A DNA stretch of 64,000 nucleotides from JAMHWF01 sp964371405 (lineage in GTDB: Bacteria > Pseudomonadota > Gammaproteobacteria > Burkholderiales > Burkholderiaceae_C). The DNA lies in the NCBI GenBank assembly GCA_964371405.1, contig CAYJLV010000018.1, forward strand, positions 1 to 64,000, in the 5' to 3' direction. Below are positions 36,289-44,873 of the stretch, piece by piece. The translations under genes and the position numbers were made by a program. The notes under the pieces were generated by a model. It did no database searches, had not been told where the DNA came from, and saw only the letters and a list, made by a program, of their open reading frames with translations. The first letter of the stretch is position 1; each line of letters starts with the position of its first letter.

Positions 36289-37734
36289 TCACTGGCGCCA
36301 CCGCGCGCCGGCGCGTGGTCCGGCGCCGACATGCGACCCGACTCCGACGCGTGATCCGACACCGGCGCGTGCTCCCGCTCCGACGACGCGCGCCCACGGC
36401 GCATCGACAGCGGGCGGATGCCGTAGCGCCGCCTCGCGCCGCCGGATCAGCTGCGCCAGCGCAATGCCGGTCGCCCCGCCCAGGAGATAGAACGACGGGT
36501 ACGCCATGTAGTAGACGAACGCAGCGATCAACGCGACGGCCAGTCCTCGCATCGTCAGGTATTCGAACTCCGAGTCGGTCCTGGCGCGCAGGCAGCCCAC
36601 GACGGCGATGACCGTCGGCACCAGGAAGAGAACTACACCGATGACGCCGACCCGCAATGCGAGGTCGATGTAGTGGTTGTGCGCGACGAAGTCGATCAGT
36701 TGGCCCCTGTACAGGCGGGTGTATCCGTAGCCGAACGGAAAACCGATCAGCATCGTTCGCATCGACTCGCTCCAGTCCTCCAGCAGTCTTTCCCAACCGT
36801 CTATGCGCGCAGCGAACGTACCGCCGCTGTCGGCCATCGATACCGTCGAGCCGACCATCTGGTCGATCAGAGGGTCGAGATAGCCGAGCCACGTCGCCAG
36901 CGCTGCCGCCGAGCCGAGGATCAGCACGAAGCCGAGCAGGAGCGGCAGCCGACGCAGCAGGTATCGCCGCTCCAGCCATGCGACACAGAGCATCCCGACC
37001 GCCACGGCGAACCACACCGATCGGTGCTGCATAACCGCCACGAAGAGCAGCATGATGGCCGCATGCCAGCCGCTGCGCGTCTTGCCGGTCGTGCGCAGCC
37101 AAACCATCATGTGGGCCAGTCCGATCGTGCCGACGAAGAAGGTGTAGTGCGACCCGATCGGCCGGAAGACGCGGCCGCCGCCGGCATCGTCGAACACCTC
37201 GGCACGATTGATGAACCCCGTCTCGACGCCCACCAGGAAACAGGCCGCGATGAGGAGGAACGCGTACGCCGCGATGGTGCACCAGTGACCGATCTTGCGA
37301 AGCTCTTGCTCGGTGTAGCCTGCCGTGACGCCCAGCAACCCGGCCGCCCACAGATAGAAGAACTGCCGCACCTCCGTTCCCGCCGCCTTGCCGTACTCCA
37401 TCAGTCCCAGCAGGAACGAATACATGATCACACCGCCGAACGCCATCCACAGCAGGAACAGCCGATCGGTGATCGGCGCCGCGCGGCGCACGAATCCCAC
37501 AGCCGCGGCCATCACGACGAACACGGAGATAACGTCGTTCGGATAGATCTGCAGGCCGATCTGCACGTACGGCTGCTTGACGAAAATCGTCTCGGCACAA
37601 AAGCCCGCCAGCAGCAACAGCACGGGCAGGGTCCGGTCTTCCGTCGAGCGCAGGAACCCCCACGACAGCCCGACGACAACCGCGGTGGCTGCGAGAGCGG
37701 CGACGGCGAAGACGACAAGTTGCGTCAGGTCCAT
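36289..37734 (-). CDS. O-antigen ligase/polymerase-like membrane protein (Wzy candidate)
   Basis: A 481-residue polytopic membrane protein with about 12 hydrophobic segments. It has the long periplasmic loop and short motif pattern of the Wzy_C/O-antigen ligase family (QHRSVWFAVAVGMLC, then GYGYTRLYRG, FVAHNHYIDLALRVGVIG). It would polymerise EPS repeat units in the periplasm. The C-terminal tail after residue ~450 is a low-complexity hydrophilic run of hexapeptides (GAGARA, GVGSRV, GVGSHV, GAGPRA) encoded by four 18-bp tandem repeats. It starts 5 bp after the flippase stop. Confidence 0.85.
   Translation of the reverse strand: MDLTQLVVFAVAALAATAVVVGLSWGFLRSTEDRTLPVLLLLAGFCAETIFVKQPYVQIGLQIYPNDVISVFVVMAAAVGFVRRAAPITDRLFLLWMAFGGVIMYSFLLGLMEYGKAAGTEVRQFFYLWAAGLLGVTAGYTEQELRKIGHWCTIAAYAFLLIAACFLVGVETGFINRAEVFDDAGGGRVFRPIGSHYTFFVGTIGLAHMMVWLRTTGKTRSGWHAAIMLLFVAVMQHRSVWFAVAVGMLCVAWLERRYLLRRLPLLLGFVLILGSAAALATWLGYLDPLIDQMVGSTVSMADSGGTFAARIDGWERLLEDWSESMRTMLIGFPFGYGYTRLYRGQLIDFVAHNHYIDLALRVGVIGVVLFLVPTVIAVVGCLRARTDSEFEYLTMRGLAVALIAAFVYYMAYPSFYLLGGATGIALAQLIRRREAALRHPPAVDAPWARVVGAGARAGVGSRVGVGSHVGAGPRAGARWRQ
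36310..36381 (-). repeat. Four 18-bp tandem repeats at the 3' end of wzy
   Basis: Four consecutive imperfect 18-bp units (36364-36381, 36346-36363, 36328-36345, 36310-36327), each reading roughly GGNGNCGGNNCACGCGNC on the minus strand. Each encodes one G-[AV]-G-x-[RH]-[AV] hexapeptide. The in-frame unit length makes copy-number change tolerable. Confidence 0.85.
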
Positions 37735-37739
37735 GGCGT

Positions 37740-39287
37740 CTAGGCGCTGCTGCGCGCTGCGAAAGCCGCGATGCGGCGGAACCCCGGGATGCGAGCGACA
37801 CCGGGGCGCTGCTTGACGAGGCGATCCACCAGCGCGAGCAGATGCCGGCCAAGGACAACGCCGGGCGCTCCGACGACAGCCGCACCGATCAGCGCGACGC
37901 CGACCACGGACGTCGCGATCACCAGCACTGCGGGGCTGGCAGCCTGCGGCAGGCCGACAAACGCCGCGTCGACGAGTCGTACTGCCACGGCACACAAGGC
38001 CGCAAGAAGCAACGGACCGAGCAGCGCTGCGCCGATCGCGTGCAGCGGAATCTGCAGCCGCTTCATGACGATCGCATTCATCCACAGCCAGCGAAAGACA
38101 TAGACCCCAGCGACGCCCCAGCCAACCGCCGACAGCGACCAGCTCGCAGTGAACGCCAGAACGAGCAGCATGACGATCAGCGTGGCCGTCTTTACGCGCA
38201 ACTCGGCTCCGGGCTCGCCGCGCCCGCCCAGAATCGGCCCGCACAGCGCCTCGATGGCGTGCCCGATCATGGCGACCGAAAGCGGTACCAGCACGGCAGC
38301 TGCGTCGACCCAGTGCGTACCGAGCAGCATCAGCACGATTGGCTCGGCCATCAGCGCGACAAAGGTGAACAAGGGAAACGACACGACGCCGACGCCGGCC
38401 AGCACGGTCAGATAGGCCCGACTGAGCCCTGCGTCGTTGTCCTGCGCGCGCGCCGCCAGCGGGAACAGCACCGTCTGCAGGTTCCTGACGAGGTGGTCCG
38501 CCGGAACCTTCACCAGATTGTTGGCGACGGTGTACTGGCCGAGCAACGCCGCGCCGAGCCAGCGCCCGATCGCCACGTGCGGACCGTTGTCTATGACCCA
38601 ATTGATCATGTTGGTCACCATGACGACGCCGCCGAAGTGGGCGACGTCCAGCCGGCGAAACGGATTCCCGGGCTTCAACGAACGAGGGCTGTAGTAGTAC
38701 ATGACCAGGCACGCTGTCACCGTTTGCACGTGCCAAGCCAGCACCAGGCTCCACACGCCCATGCCGAGCAAGGCGGCCGCCACGCCGACGATGAGGTAGC
38801 CCAGGACGTACGAACCGAGCCCGGCGAGCTGGATCACCTTGAACTCGATATCCCGGCTGAGGACAGCGGTGACCGCCGCCGTCGCCGCCCCCACGACGAG
38901 CGTCGGCGCCATCGCACGAAGCAACGGCGCAGCTTGCGGGGTCGCGAACACCAGGCCGGCAATGGCATCGGCGGCGACGTACACGCCGAGCGCGGTCGCC
39001 GTGCTGACGAACAGGAGACGACCGCAAGCGACCGCGATGGCGTTGTCGTCGAGGTCGGGAACCTGCACCAGGGCCATCTGCAGCCCCATCTCGACGACCA
39101 GCGCGAGAAAGTTGGTCGTCAGCATCGCATAGCCGAACAGTCCGACCCGCTCGGGCCCCAACAGGCGCGCCAGCATGATCTGGCTGATGAACGTGGCGGC
39201 AATGCGCCCGATGGTGCCGAGATAGTTCCAGCTCAGGCCGCGCAACGCGCGGCCGGTCAGTCCTGACTGTGTGTGAGACACGGTCAC
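37740..39287 (-). CDS. Polysaccharide flippase (Wzx/lipopolysaccharide biosynthesis protein)
   Basis: A 515-residue membrane protein of the MATE-like polysaccharide transporter superfamily (MviN/Wzx/WzxC). It has about 14 hydrophobic segments from residue ~12, including LSWNYLGTIGRIAATFISQI, LARLLGPERVGLFGYA and DNGPHVAIGRWLGAALLGQY. It would flip the lipid-linked repeat to the periplasm. Two GTG starts are possible: 39287, overlapping the deacetylase stop (GTGA), or 39281, 9 bp after AAGGG. They differ by only two residues. The gene is tightly packed between the deacetylase and wzy. Confidence 0.88.
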   Translation of the reverse strand: MTVSHTQSGLTGRALRGLSWNYLGTIGRIAATFISQIMLARLLGPERVGLFGYAMLTTNFLALVVEMGLQMALVQVPDLDDNAIAVACGRLLFVSTATALGVYVAADAIAGLVFATPQAAPLLRAMAPTLVVGAATAAVTAVLSRDIEFKVIQLAGLGSYVLGYLIVGVAAALLGMGVWSLVLAWHVQTVTACLVMYYYSPRSLKPGNPFRRLDVAHFGGVVMVTNMINWVIDNGPHVAIGRWLGAALLGQYTVANNLVKVPADHLVRNLQTVLFPLAARAQDNDAGLSRAYLTVLAGVGVVSFPLFTFVALMAEPIVLMLLGTHWVDAAAVLVPLSVAMIGHAIEALCGPILGGRGEPGAELRVKTATLIVMLLVLAFTASWSLSAVGWGVAGVYVFRWLWMNAIVMKRLQIPLHAIGAALLGPLLLAALCAVAVRLVDAAFVGLPQAASPAVLVIATSVVGVALIGAAVVGAPGVVLGRHLLALVDRLVKQRPGVARIPGFRRIAAFAARSSA

Positions 39288-40087
39288 GAACCCTTCGCGG
39301 GCCAGTCCTGCTCGCCCGCCCTGGCGCTCAGGCATGAACCGGTTGCCGGCTGGGCGCTGCGCACCGTGACACCCGATTCCTTCGCGAAGGCAATGAGCCG
39401 CGACAGCAGGGCATTGTGTTCGTCGCCGTGCTCCGGCGCGCCCGGATGCAGCATCAGCGCCAGCCACTCGCCGCTGCCCGCGCACCGCTCGATCAAACCC
39501 CTGTACGCAGCTTCGTTCGCCGTCCAGCGACCCGTGTAGGCGCCGAACGGCACGCGGCGAATCGCGTAGCGATTGACGCGCCCGCCATTCAGGCCGAACC
39601 ACGTCGTGAATGCGCAGCCGAACAACGGCGCAATGGCCTTCCGAACCCAGCGGTTGTGCTTGCCGAACGGGTAGACCAGCGTGCTGGGCGCGCCGAGCTG
39701 CTCCTGCCGCAGCCGCTCGACGCCGTCGCGGCATGCGTGAAGCAGGCGGTCAGCCCCGTCGAATCCGGTGAACGGATCGTGCGTGGTGCCATGAAAGGCG
39801 ATCTCGTGGCCGGCAGCGGCAATCGCACGCAACTGCGAATAAGTAAGGAAGCCCTCCCGACCGATCAAATCGGGAGAGACGGCAAACACGCCCGCAACCC
39901 CGTGTCGATCGAGCACGGATGCGACGCCGAGATCGGCGAGCTCGCCGTCGTCGCAGATGATCGTCATCGCCGGCGTGGGCGGCAGCTGCAGCGTCTCGAA
40001 GCTGCGCAGACCGAACAGGAATTCCTCGGCGCGATCACCCGCATGGGCGGGGAGGCGCTTGGCGATCGCACTGAGGACTCGATTCAT
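39284..40087 (-). CDS. Polysaccharide deacetylase family protein
   Basis: A 267-residue NodB-homology (CE4) protein. Motif 1 is IICDDGE (the usual TFDDG with substitutions). Motif 2 is HEIAFHGTTHDP, with the metal-binding H-x3-H. Then come TLVYPFGKHNRW and LALMLHPG. It has no signal peptide, so it may act in the cytoplasm on a nucleotide- or lipid-linked sugar, or be exported by another route. It probably removes N- or O-acetyl groups from an EPS precursor. The ATG at 40087 was preferred over the GTG at 40093. It is the first gene of the lower minus-arm block, 135 bp after epsG. Confidence 0.82.
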   Translation of the reverse strand: MNRVLSAIAKRLPAHAGDRAEEFLFGLRSFETLQLPPTPAMTIICDDGELADLGVASVLDRHGVAGVFAVSPDLIGREGFLTYSQLRAIAAAGHEIAFHGTTHDPFTGFDGADRLLHACRDGVERLRQEQLGAPSTLVYPFGKHNRWVRKAIAPLFGCAFTTWFGLNGGRVNRYAIRRVPFGAYTGRWTANEAAYRGLIERCAGSGEWLALMLHPGAPEHGDEHNALLSRLIAFAKESGVTVRSAQPATGSCLSARAGEQDWPAKGS

Positions 40088-40222
40088 CGTCACCTGGGTC
40101 TTGTCGATGGGATACGGCTCGTGAGCAACTCGTCGGCGATGGGTGCGCGAAGGAAGCGTCGGCCGGCTTGGCGCGAAACCGGTCCTGCGTTCGATGTCGC
40201 GCAGTTGCGACGCGCGGCTCTC

Positions 40223-41140
40223 TCAGTACTCGTTCATGACGACGCCGACCACGTCGGTCTTGCCTTGCGCGAGCGAGGTCAGCAGGTCTTCGAGAGCGCT
40301 GATGTGAGAAGTGCCCCGGCGAGCGACGACCAGCGCGGAGCCGCACTTCGACGCGATGACGCTGGCGTCGGCGCCGTACATCGCAGCGGGCGTGTCGACC
40401 ACGACATAGTCGAACTTGCTGGACAGTTCGTTCATCAGCAGGCCGAACACCGGACGCTCGAACAGCTCCAGCGGATTGGGCGGCACGTTGCCCACCGGCA
40501 GCACGTACAGGCTCGGCAGGTCGGCGACGCGCTGAATGACGTTCGCCTCGGCACGACCGGACAGCACGCCTGACAGACCCATCGTGTTGGCCATGCCGAA
40601 GATGCTGTGCTGGCGCGGGCCGCGCAAATCGGCATCGACCAGCAGCGTGCGACCGCCGAGTTGCGACAGCGCAACCGCGAGATTCGCCGAGAAGAATGTC
40701 TTGCCGTCACCTGAATCGGGACTGACCACCGCAACCGCACGACGCGATCCGTCGCCACCGCTGCGATGCAGGATCAGCCGGCTGCGAATCGCACGGAACG
40801 CCTCTGCCTGCTGCGAGAACGGTTCGTTGGCGACGACCAGTTCGTCGCTGAACTTGCAATGCTGCTCTTCCGGCGAGTACGGATAGTGGAACTGCTTCGA
40901 CAGCGCCGACAGCACATCCTGCTCGGTCGCGAAGCCCAGCGCGATCGCGGCCTCGCCGAAACGGACGCGATGCTCGTGCTGGTAGGCAACGACGGCATCG
41001 ACCTGCTCGGGCGCGAGCCTCCTGGCCTCGCGGATGATGTCGCCGATCGAACGATCGTGGAGTTCGACCTTGTTGCCCTTCGCGTCTTCCGGGCTCGTCG
41101 CGTCGAACTTGGCGGTTCTGGAATCACGAAATTTCGCCAT
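40223..41140 (-). CDS. epsG: Chain-length determinant protein tyrosine kinase EpsG
   Basis: A 305-residue BY-kinase-type P-loop ATPase that works with EpsF in chain-length control and export. An N-terminal MshEN/GspE-like segment (~30-80; LAPEQVDAVVAYQHEH, GFATEQDVLSALSKQF) precedes the ATPase domain. That domain has Walker A SPDSGDGKTFFSANLA, Walker A' LLVDADLRGPRQ, and FDYVVVDTPA as Walker B. The C-terminus ends MNEY, with only a single Tyr and no tyrosine cluster. I chose the ATG at 41140 because GGAGG lies 8 bp upstream; the ATG at 41146 overlaps the epsF stop but has GGAGG only 2 bp away. Confidence 0.9.
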   Translation of the reverse strand: MAKFRDSRTAKFDATSPEDAKGNKVELHDRSIGDIIREARRLAPEQVDAVVAYQHEHRVRFGEAAIALGFATEQDVLSALSKQFHYPYSPEEQHCKFSDELVVANEPFSQQAEAFRAIRSRLILHRSGGDGSRRAVAVVSPDSGDGKTFFSANLAVALSQLGGRTLLVDADLRGPRQHSIFGMANTMGLSGVLSGRAEANVIQRVADLPSLYVLPVGNVPPNPLELFERPVFGLLMNELSSKFDYVVVDTPAAMYGADASVIASKCGSALVVARRGTSHISALEDLLTSLAQGKTDVVGVVMNEY

Positions 41141-41142
41141 GC

Positions 41143-42573
41143 TCATGCCCTCCGGGAGTCCGGCTTCGGAAGCTGACCCAGCACGCGCTTGACGAGCAGC
41201 GGCTGCTCGCTGCGGCCGCTCCACGGCTGGTGCGGGCGCGGCAGCACGCCGACGATCGGCAGACCGAACGCCTGCACCAGATCGGCGCCGCTGCGCACGG
41301 TGCGGTTGCGGCCTTCGGCCATCAGGACGCTGACGATTGCCGCGATCGAGCCGAGCACGATACCGATGATGCCGTTGAGCAGCAGGTTGGGCGACGAAGG
41401 ATGGGCAGGCTCCGTCGCGGCGCTGAGCAGCGAAACGTTGGTCTGACTGGACTCGCGCTCGAGCGCAGTCTGATTCAAGCGCCCCATGACGGCGTCGTAG
41501 GCCTTCTGCGCGTTCTCGACCTCCCGCAGGATCGTCGACGCCTCGTCGCGCTGCTCCTTCATGCGCAGCACGCGCTGCCTCTGCGCCTCGTAGGCACCGC
41601 GGATCTCGGCCTCGCGCTGCCGATTGATGGTCGCCGTGACGCTGACGCCGCTCGTGACCTTGGCCGTCTCGGATTGGACGCGGCTGCGCAGTGCGTTGAT
41701 GTTGGCCTTGGCCTCGATCACTTGCGGGTGGTTGTCGCCCAGGCGGGAGTTCAGCTCCTGCAGCTTGGCTTCTTGTTGAGACAAGCTCGTCTTCAAGCTC
41801 GCGATCAGCGGATTGAGCAGCACATCCTGCATCTGATCGGCCGATGCCCCGCGCGCCGCCGTCTGGCGACTGCCCGACTCGGCGGACAGCGCCTGCATCA
41901 TGACGATCTGGGCCGACAGCTCATTCATGCGCGCCGTTTCGACGTCGAGACGCTCGTCCGTCGCAATGATGCCCTTCTGCCGCTGGTAGGCTGAAAGTCT
42001 TGCCTGCGCCGCCTCGAACTGGTCCCGCAGCTGCTTGGCGCGGCCCTCGAAGAAGCTCGCGTACTGCTTGGCCGGGTCGACGCGCAGGTCGAGCACGGTG
42101 TCGGTGTAGGCGCGGACGTAGGCGTTGGCGCCTTGCGCCGCGAACGCGGCATCGCCGGCCTTGAAGCCGATATTGATCACACCGGACTCCCTTGCCGGCT
42201 TCACGTCCAATCCCCTGGACACCCATTCGGCCAGCCAGGCTTCGGCGCTGCCGCGGCCCTCGTCTTCCTTGGCCCATGCCTCGCGCAGCGCAACGTCGTC
42301 GGCAAGCTTGAGGATGTCGACGACGCGGCGCGCGACGCGCTCGCTCTTGATGATGTCCATCTGGGTCGCCATGAACGACGGGATCATCATGCTCTCGACG
42401 CCGACCATCGAGATCGGATTGGCCCGCACGTCGACGATCATCGACGCTGTCGCCTTGTACTGTTTTGGCAGCAACAGGCTGATGCCCATCACCAGCAGCA
42501 ACACGGCCAGCAGCATCGTCACGGCGAGCCGCCAGCGCCCCTGCAGAATCGAAATGAACTGTGCGAACGTCAT
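41143..42573 (-). CDS. epsF: Chain-length determinant protein EpsF (PCP family)
   Basis: A 476-residue Wzz/PCP-type inner-membrane protein. One transmembrane helix lies at about 16-36 and another near 425-445. Between them is a long periplasmic coiled-coil region (LSQQEAKLQELNSRLGDNH, INRQREAEIRGAYEAQRQ). PSSPNLLLNGIIG is the PCP proline-rich motif before the second helix. It sets EPS length and couples the EpsG kinase to the EpsE export channel. Its stop overlaps the start region of epsG, and it lies 13 bp after epsE. Confidence 0.92.
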   Translation of the reverse strand: MTFAQFISILQGRWRLAVTMLLAVLLLVMGISLLLPKQYKATASMIVDVRANPISMVGVESMMIPSFMATQMDIIKSERVARRVVDILKLADDVALREAWAKEDEGRGSAEAWLAEWVSRGLDVKPARESGVINIGFKAGDAAFAAQGANAYVRAYTDTVLDLRVDPAKQYASFFEGRAKQLRDQFEAAQARLSAYQRQKGIIATDERLDVETARMNELSAQIVMMQALSAESGSRQTAARGASADQMQDVLLNPLIASLKTSLSQQEAKLQELNSRLGDNHPQVIEAKANINALRSRVQSETAKVTSGVSVTATINRQREAEIRGAYEAQRQRVLRMKEQRDEASTILREVENAQKAYDAVMGRLNQTALERESSQTNVSLLSAATEPAHPSSPNLLLNGIIGIVLGSIAAIVSVLMAEGRNRTVRSGADLVQAFGLPIVGVLPRPHQPWSGRSEQPLLVKRVLGQLPKPDSRRA

Positions 42574-42586
42574 ACAGGCACCCTGG

Positions 42587-43411
42587 TCAGAAAAGGCTCT
42601 CGCGAACAAACACGACGTCGTCCTGCTGCAGTGTGTCCTGCAGCGACGGAGTGAGTTCCTGAACGGCCCCGTCCGCCGCCTTGCGGTGGACACGGATGCC
42701 GCGCTGCGTTCCGCGCAGCGTGAGTCCGCCGCCGGCGGCCAGCGCCTGCAGCACGGTCATCCCGCGCTCCAGCCGCAGCGCGCCGGGGCGCTGAACCTCG
42801 CCGTAGATGTAGATCTGCGGCATCCGATCAACGTACACCACATCGTTGTTCTGAATCACGATGTCCTGATCGGAGCCTGCTCCGCGGAACAGCGTGCGAA
42901 AGTCGATCTGCTTGCGAAACGGCTTGCCGTCGCGGGTGCCGACGACGGTCAGGATGTCGCTGCCATCGGGCGCAACGCCACCAGCCAGCGCCATCAGATC
43001 GGACAGCCGCGTGGTGGCCAGTTCCAGCGGATAGCGGCCCGGCCGCACCGCCTGGCCGAGCACGGACGCCTGGCTGCCGCGCAACTGCGTCACGAGGATG
43101 GAGACCTGCGGCTTCTTGAGGTACTTGCCGGTGAGCAGACCGTCGGCCAAACGCTCCTCGGCCTCGCTGATCGTCAGGCCGCCCAACGTGACGGACCCGA
43201 GCAGCGGATAGTTGACGACGCCCGACTCGGGAATACGCGCTTCGAGCGAGAGTTCGGGACTCTGGAACACCGTGACCTTGATGACGTCGCCGGCGCCCAG
43301 CACGTAGTCGGCCTTCTGAGCCGGAACCGGGGCCGCTGCAGGCGCCTGCGACCACGCCGGCTGCGCCAGCAGCATGGTCCAGCACGCCAGTAGGAAAAGA
43401 AACCTTCTCAT
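42587..43411 (-). CDS. epsE: Polysaccharide export outer-membrane protein EpsE (OPX family)
   Basis: A 274-residue OPX protein. The signal peptide has no lipobox (1-21). The polysaccharide export domain begins DYVLGAGDVIKVTVFQSPELS. SLBB domains follow (IYIYGEVQRPGALRLERGMTVLQALAAGGG). It should provide the periplasmic/outer-membrane export conduit of the EPS machine. It lacks the lipid anchor of Wza, as do other EpsE-type proteins. It is the first gene of the minus EPS arm, so its upstream region (43412-43643) should hold the arm's promoter. Confidence 0.92.
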   Translation of the reverse strand: MRRFLFLLACWTMLLAQPAWSQAPAAAPVPAQKADYVLGAGDVIKVTVFQSPELSLEARIPESGVVNYPLLGSVTLGGLTISEAEERLADGLLTGKYLKKPQVSILVTQLRGSQASVLGQAVRPGRYPLELATTRLSDLMALAGGVAPDGSDILTVVGTRDGKPFRKQIDFRTLFRGAGSDQDIVIQNNDVVYVDRMPQIYIYGEVQRPGALRLERGMTVLQALAAGGGLTLRGTQRGIRVHRKAADGAVQELTPSLQDTLQQDDVVFVRESLF

Positions 43412-43423
43412 GTTTGCACCCTG

Positions 43424-43436
43424 GTGACCTCGTCAC
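43424..43436. promoter_or_regulatory. Inverted repeat just upstream of epsE
   Basis: GTGAC-CTC-GTCAC is a perfect 5-bp inverted repeat with a 3-bp spacer, ending 13 bp before the epsE ATG. It could be an operator half-site pair or a hairpin near the ribosome-binding region. It sits in the promoter region of the minus EPS arm. Confidence 0.35.
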
Positions 43437-43575
43437 ATTGAAGCTCGTCGCCTGCCGGACGCCTGCAGCGACTCGGACGCGCGATCAACCGTGCATCCCT
43501 TTCGAACTGCCTCGACAGGCGATCGGCAAAGTCTAATGTGCGACGCGGGCATTTCACTCACCCGACTCACGGGAT

Positions 43576-43617
43576 GCCGCTGCCACATTGCATAGCGACA
43601 CGCCTCGTGGCAGCGGC
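43576..43617. repeat. 11-bp inverted repeat between ubiE and epsE
   Basis: GCCGCTGCCAC (43576-43586) and GTGGCAGCGGC (43607-43617) are perfect inverted arms around a 20-bp loop, beginning 26 bp downstream of the ubiE stop. It may terminate ubiE transcription (no T-run) or mark the edge of the inserted EPS locus. It is the only clear inverted repeat of this length at the junction. Confidence 0.5.
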
Positions 43618-43643
43618 GGTGCCCGCTCAGATCGAACGGCGGC

Positions 43644-44375
43644 TCAGCATTTGATCCCGACGTGCAATGCCACCACCCCCGCTGCGAGGTTGTGCACATC
43701 GACATGCCCGAATCCGGCCGACTTCATCATGGCCTTGAGCTGCCCCTGGTCGGGGTGCATGCGGATCGACTCGGCCAGGTAGCGGTAGCTGTCGGCGTCG
43801 CCGGCCACCCAGCGGCCCAGGCGCGGCAGCATCTGGAACGAATACCAGTCGTAGGCTTTCTCCAGCGCCGGGGCGACCTTGGAGAACTCGAGCACCATCA
43901 ATCGGCCGCCCGGGCGCAGCACGCGCTGCATCTCGGCCAGCGCCGCGTCCTTGTGCGTCATGTTGCGCAGCCCGAACGCAACGCTGACGAGGTCGAACGA
44001 GGCGTCGCCGAACGGCAGGTTCTCGGCGTCGCAGGCGACGGTCGGCAACACCAGCCCGGCGTCGAGCAGGCGGTCGCGGCCCTGGCGCAGCATGGCTTCG
44101 TTGATGTCGCTGTGCACGACCAGGCCACTGCGTCCTGCCTGCCGGGCGAAGGTGCGGGTCAGGTCACCCGTGCCGCCGGCGATGTCGAGCACCCGTTCGC
44201 CTTCGCGCACCGCGGCGACGGCGATGGCGTACGCCTTCCACGCCCGGTGCAGCCCGAGCGACATCAGGTCGTTCATCACGTCGTAGCGCGACGCGACGGA
44301 GTCGAACACGCCGCGCACATGGCGCGCCTTGTCCTTCTCGTCGACGCGCTGGAAGCCGAAGTGCGTCTCGCTCAT
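43644..44375 (-). CDS. ubiE: Ubiquinone/menaquinone biosynthesis C-methyltransferase UbiE
   Basis: A 243-residue SAM-dependent C-methyltransferase of ubiquinone synthesis. Signature motifs are YDVMNDLMSLGLHRAWK, VLDIAGGTGDLT (SAM motif I), NEAMLRQGRDRLLD and FGLRNMTHKDAALAEMQRVLRPGG, with RYLAESIRMHPDQ near the C-terminus. I chose the ATG at 44375 (MSETHFGFQ), the standard UbiE start; an upstream ATG at 44390 would overlap the DUF971 gene stop. ubiJ and ubiB, its usual downstream partners, lie beyond the EPS locus. Confidence 0.97.
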   Translation of the reverse strand: MSETHFGFQRVDEKDKARHVRGVFDSVASRYDVMNDLMSLGLHRAWKAYAIAVAAVREGERVLDIAGGTGDLTRTFARQAGRSGLVVHSDINEAMLRQGRDRLLDAGLVLPTVACDAENLPFGDASFDLVSVAFGLRNMTHKDAALAEMQRVLRPGGRLMVLEFSKVAPALEKAYDWYSFQMLPRLGRWVAGDADSYRYLAESIRMHPDQGQLKAMMKSAGFGHVDVHNLAAGVVALHVGIKC

Positions 44376-44386
44376 CGCTGCCCGGT

Positions 44387-44800
44387 TCAATGGTGGCCGC
44401 AGCCGCCGCCGGCCTTGACCGGCATCGGCGCATCGCGCTCGGCGCCTGCCTCGGCCAGCCGGGCCTCGTAGCGCTGCCCGAGCTCGCCCTGCTGCGATCC
44501 GAGGTAATACAGATAGTCCCAGGAATAGATCCCCGAGTCGTGGCCATCGGAGAAGGTCGGCTGCACCGCGTAGTTGCCGACGGGCTCCAGCCCCACGATC
44601 TCGACGCCGCGCTTGCCGGTCTGCAGCACCTCCTGCCCCGGCCCGTGACCCTGCACTTCGGCCGATGGCGAGTAGACGCGCATCAACTCGAACGGGATGC
44701 GGAACGCCGCGCCGTCGCTGAAGGCCACTTCGAGCACGCGCGACTGTTGATGCACCGTGATGGCGGTCGGTTGGGGCGTTTCGGTCGTCAGTCCGGCCAT
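44387..44800 (-). CDS. DUF971 domain protein
   Basis: A 137-residue protein of the DUF971 family (related to the N-terminal domain of gamma-butyrobetaine hydroxylase). Core motifs are FSDGAAFRIPFELMRVYSPSAE, VGNYAVQPTFSDGHDSGIYS and YLYYLG. It ends with a His/Gly-rich GGGCGHH tail that may bind metal. In betaproteobacteria the gene usually lies directly upstream of ubiE, as here with an 11-bp gap, and its function is not established. The ATG at 44800 was chosen over a longer frame that overlaps neighbouring sequence. Confidence 0.9.
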   Translation of the reverse strand: MAGLTTETPQPTAITVHQQSRVLEVAFSDGAAFRIPFELMRVYSPSAEVQGHGPGQEVLQTGKRGVEIVGLEPVGNYAVQPTFSDGHDSGIYSWDYLYYLGSQQGELGQRYEARLAEAGAERDAPMPVKAGGGCGHH

Positions 44801-44873
44801 GGTGATGAAGCTGAAGGGGTGGTCGAAAGCGCAGTTTAGCCCCGCGAACAGCAACAGAGCGTCGTCTCCTGGG

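Noticed and set aside
36264..36404. 47-residue N-terminal extension of the GT2 protein across the tandem repeats
   Set aside because: It lies inside the wzy coding region, is low-complexity, and a normal GT2 N-terminus begins at the ATG at 36263.
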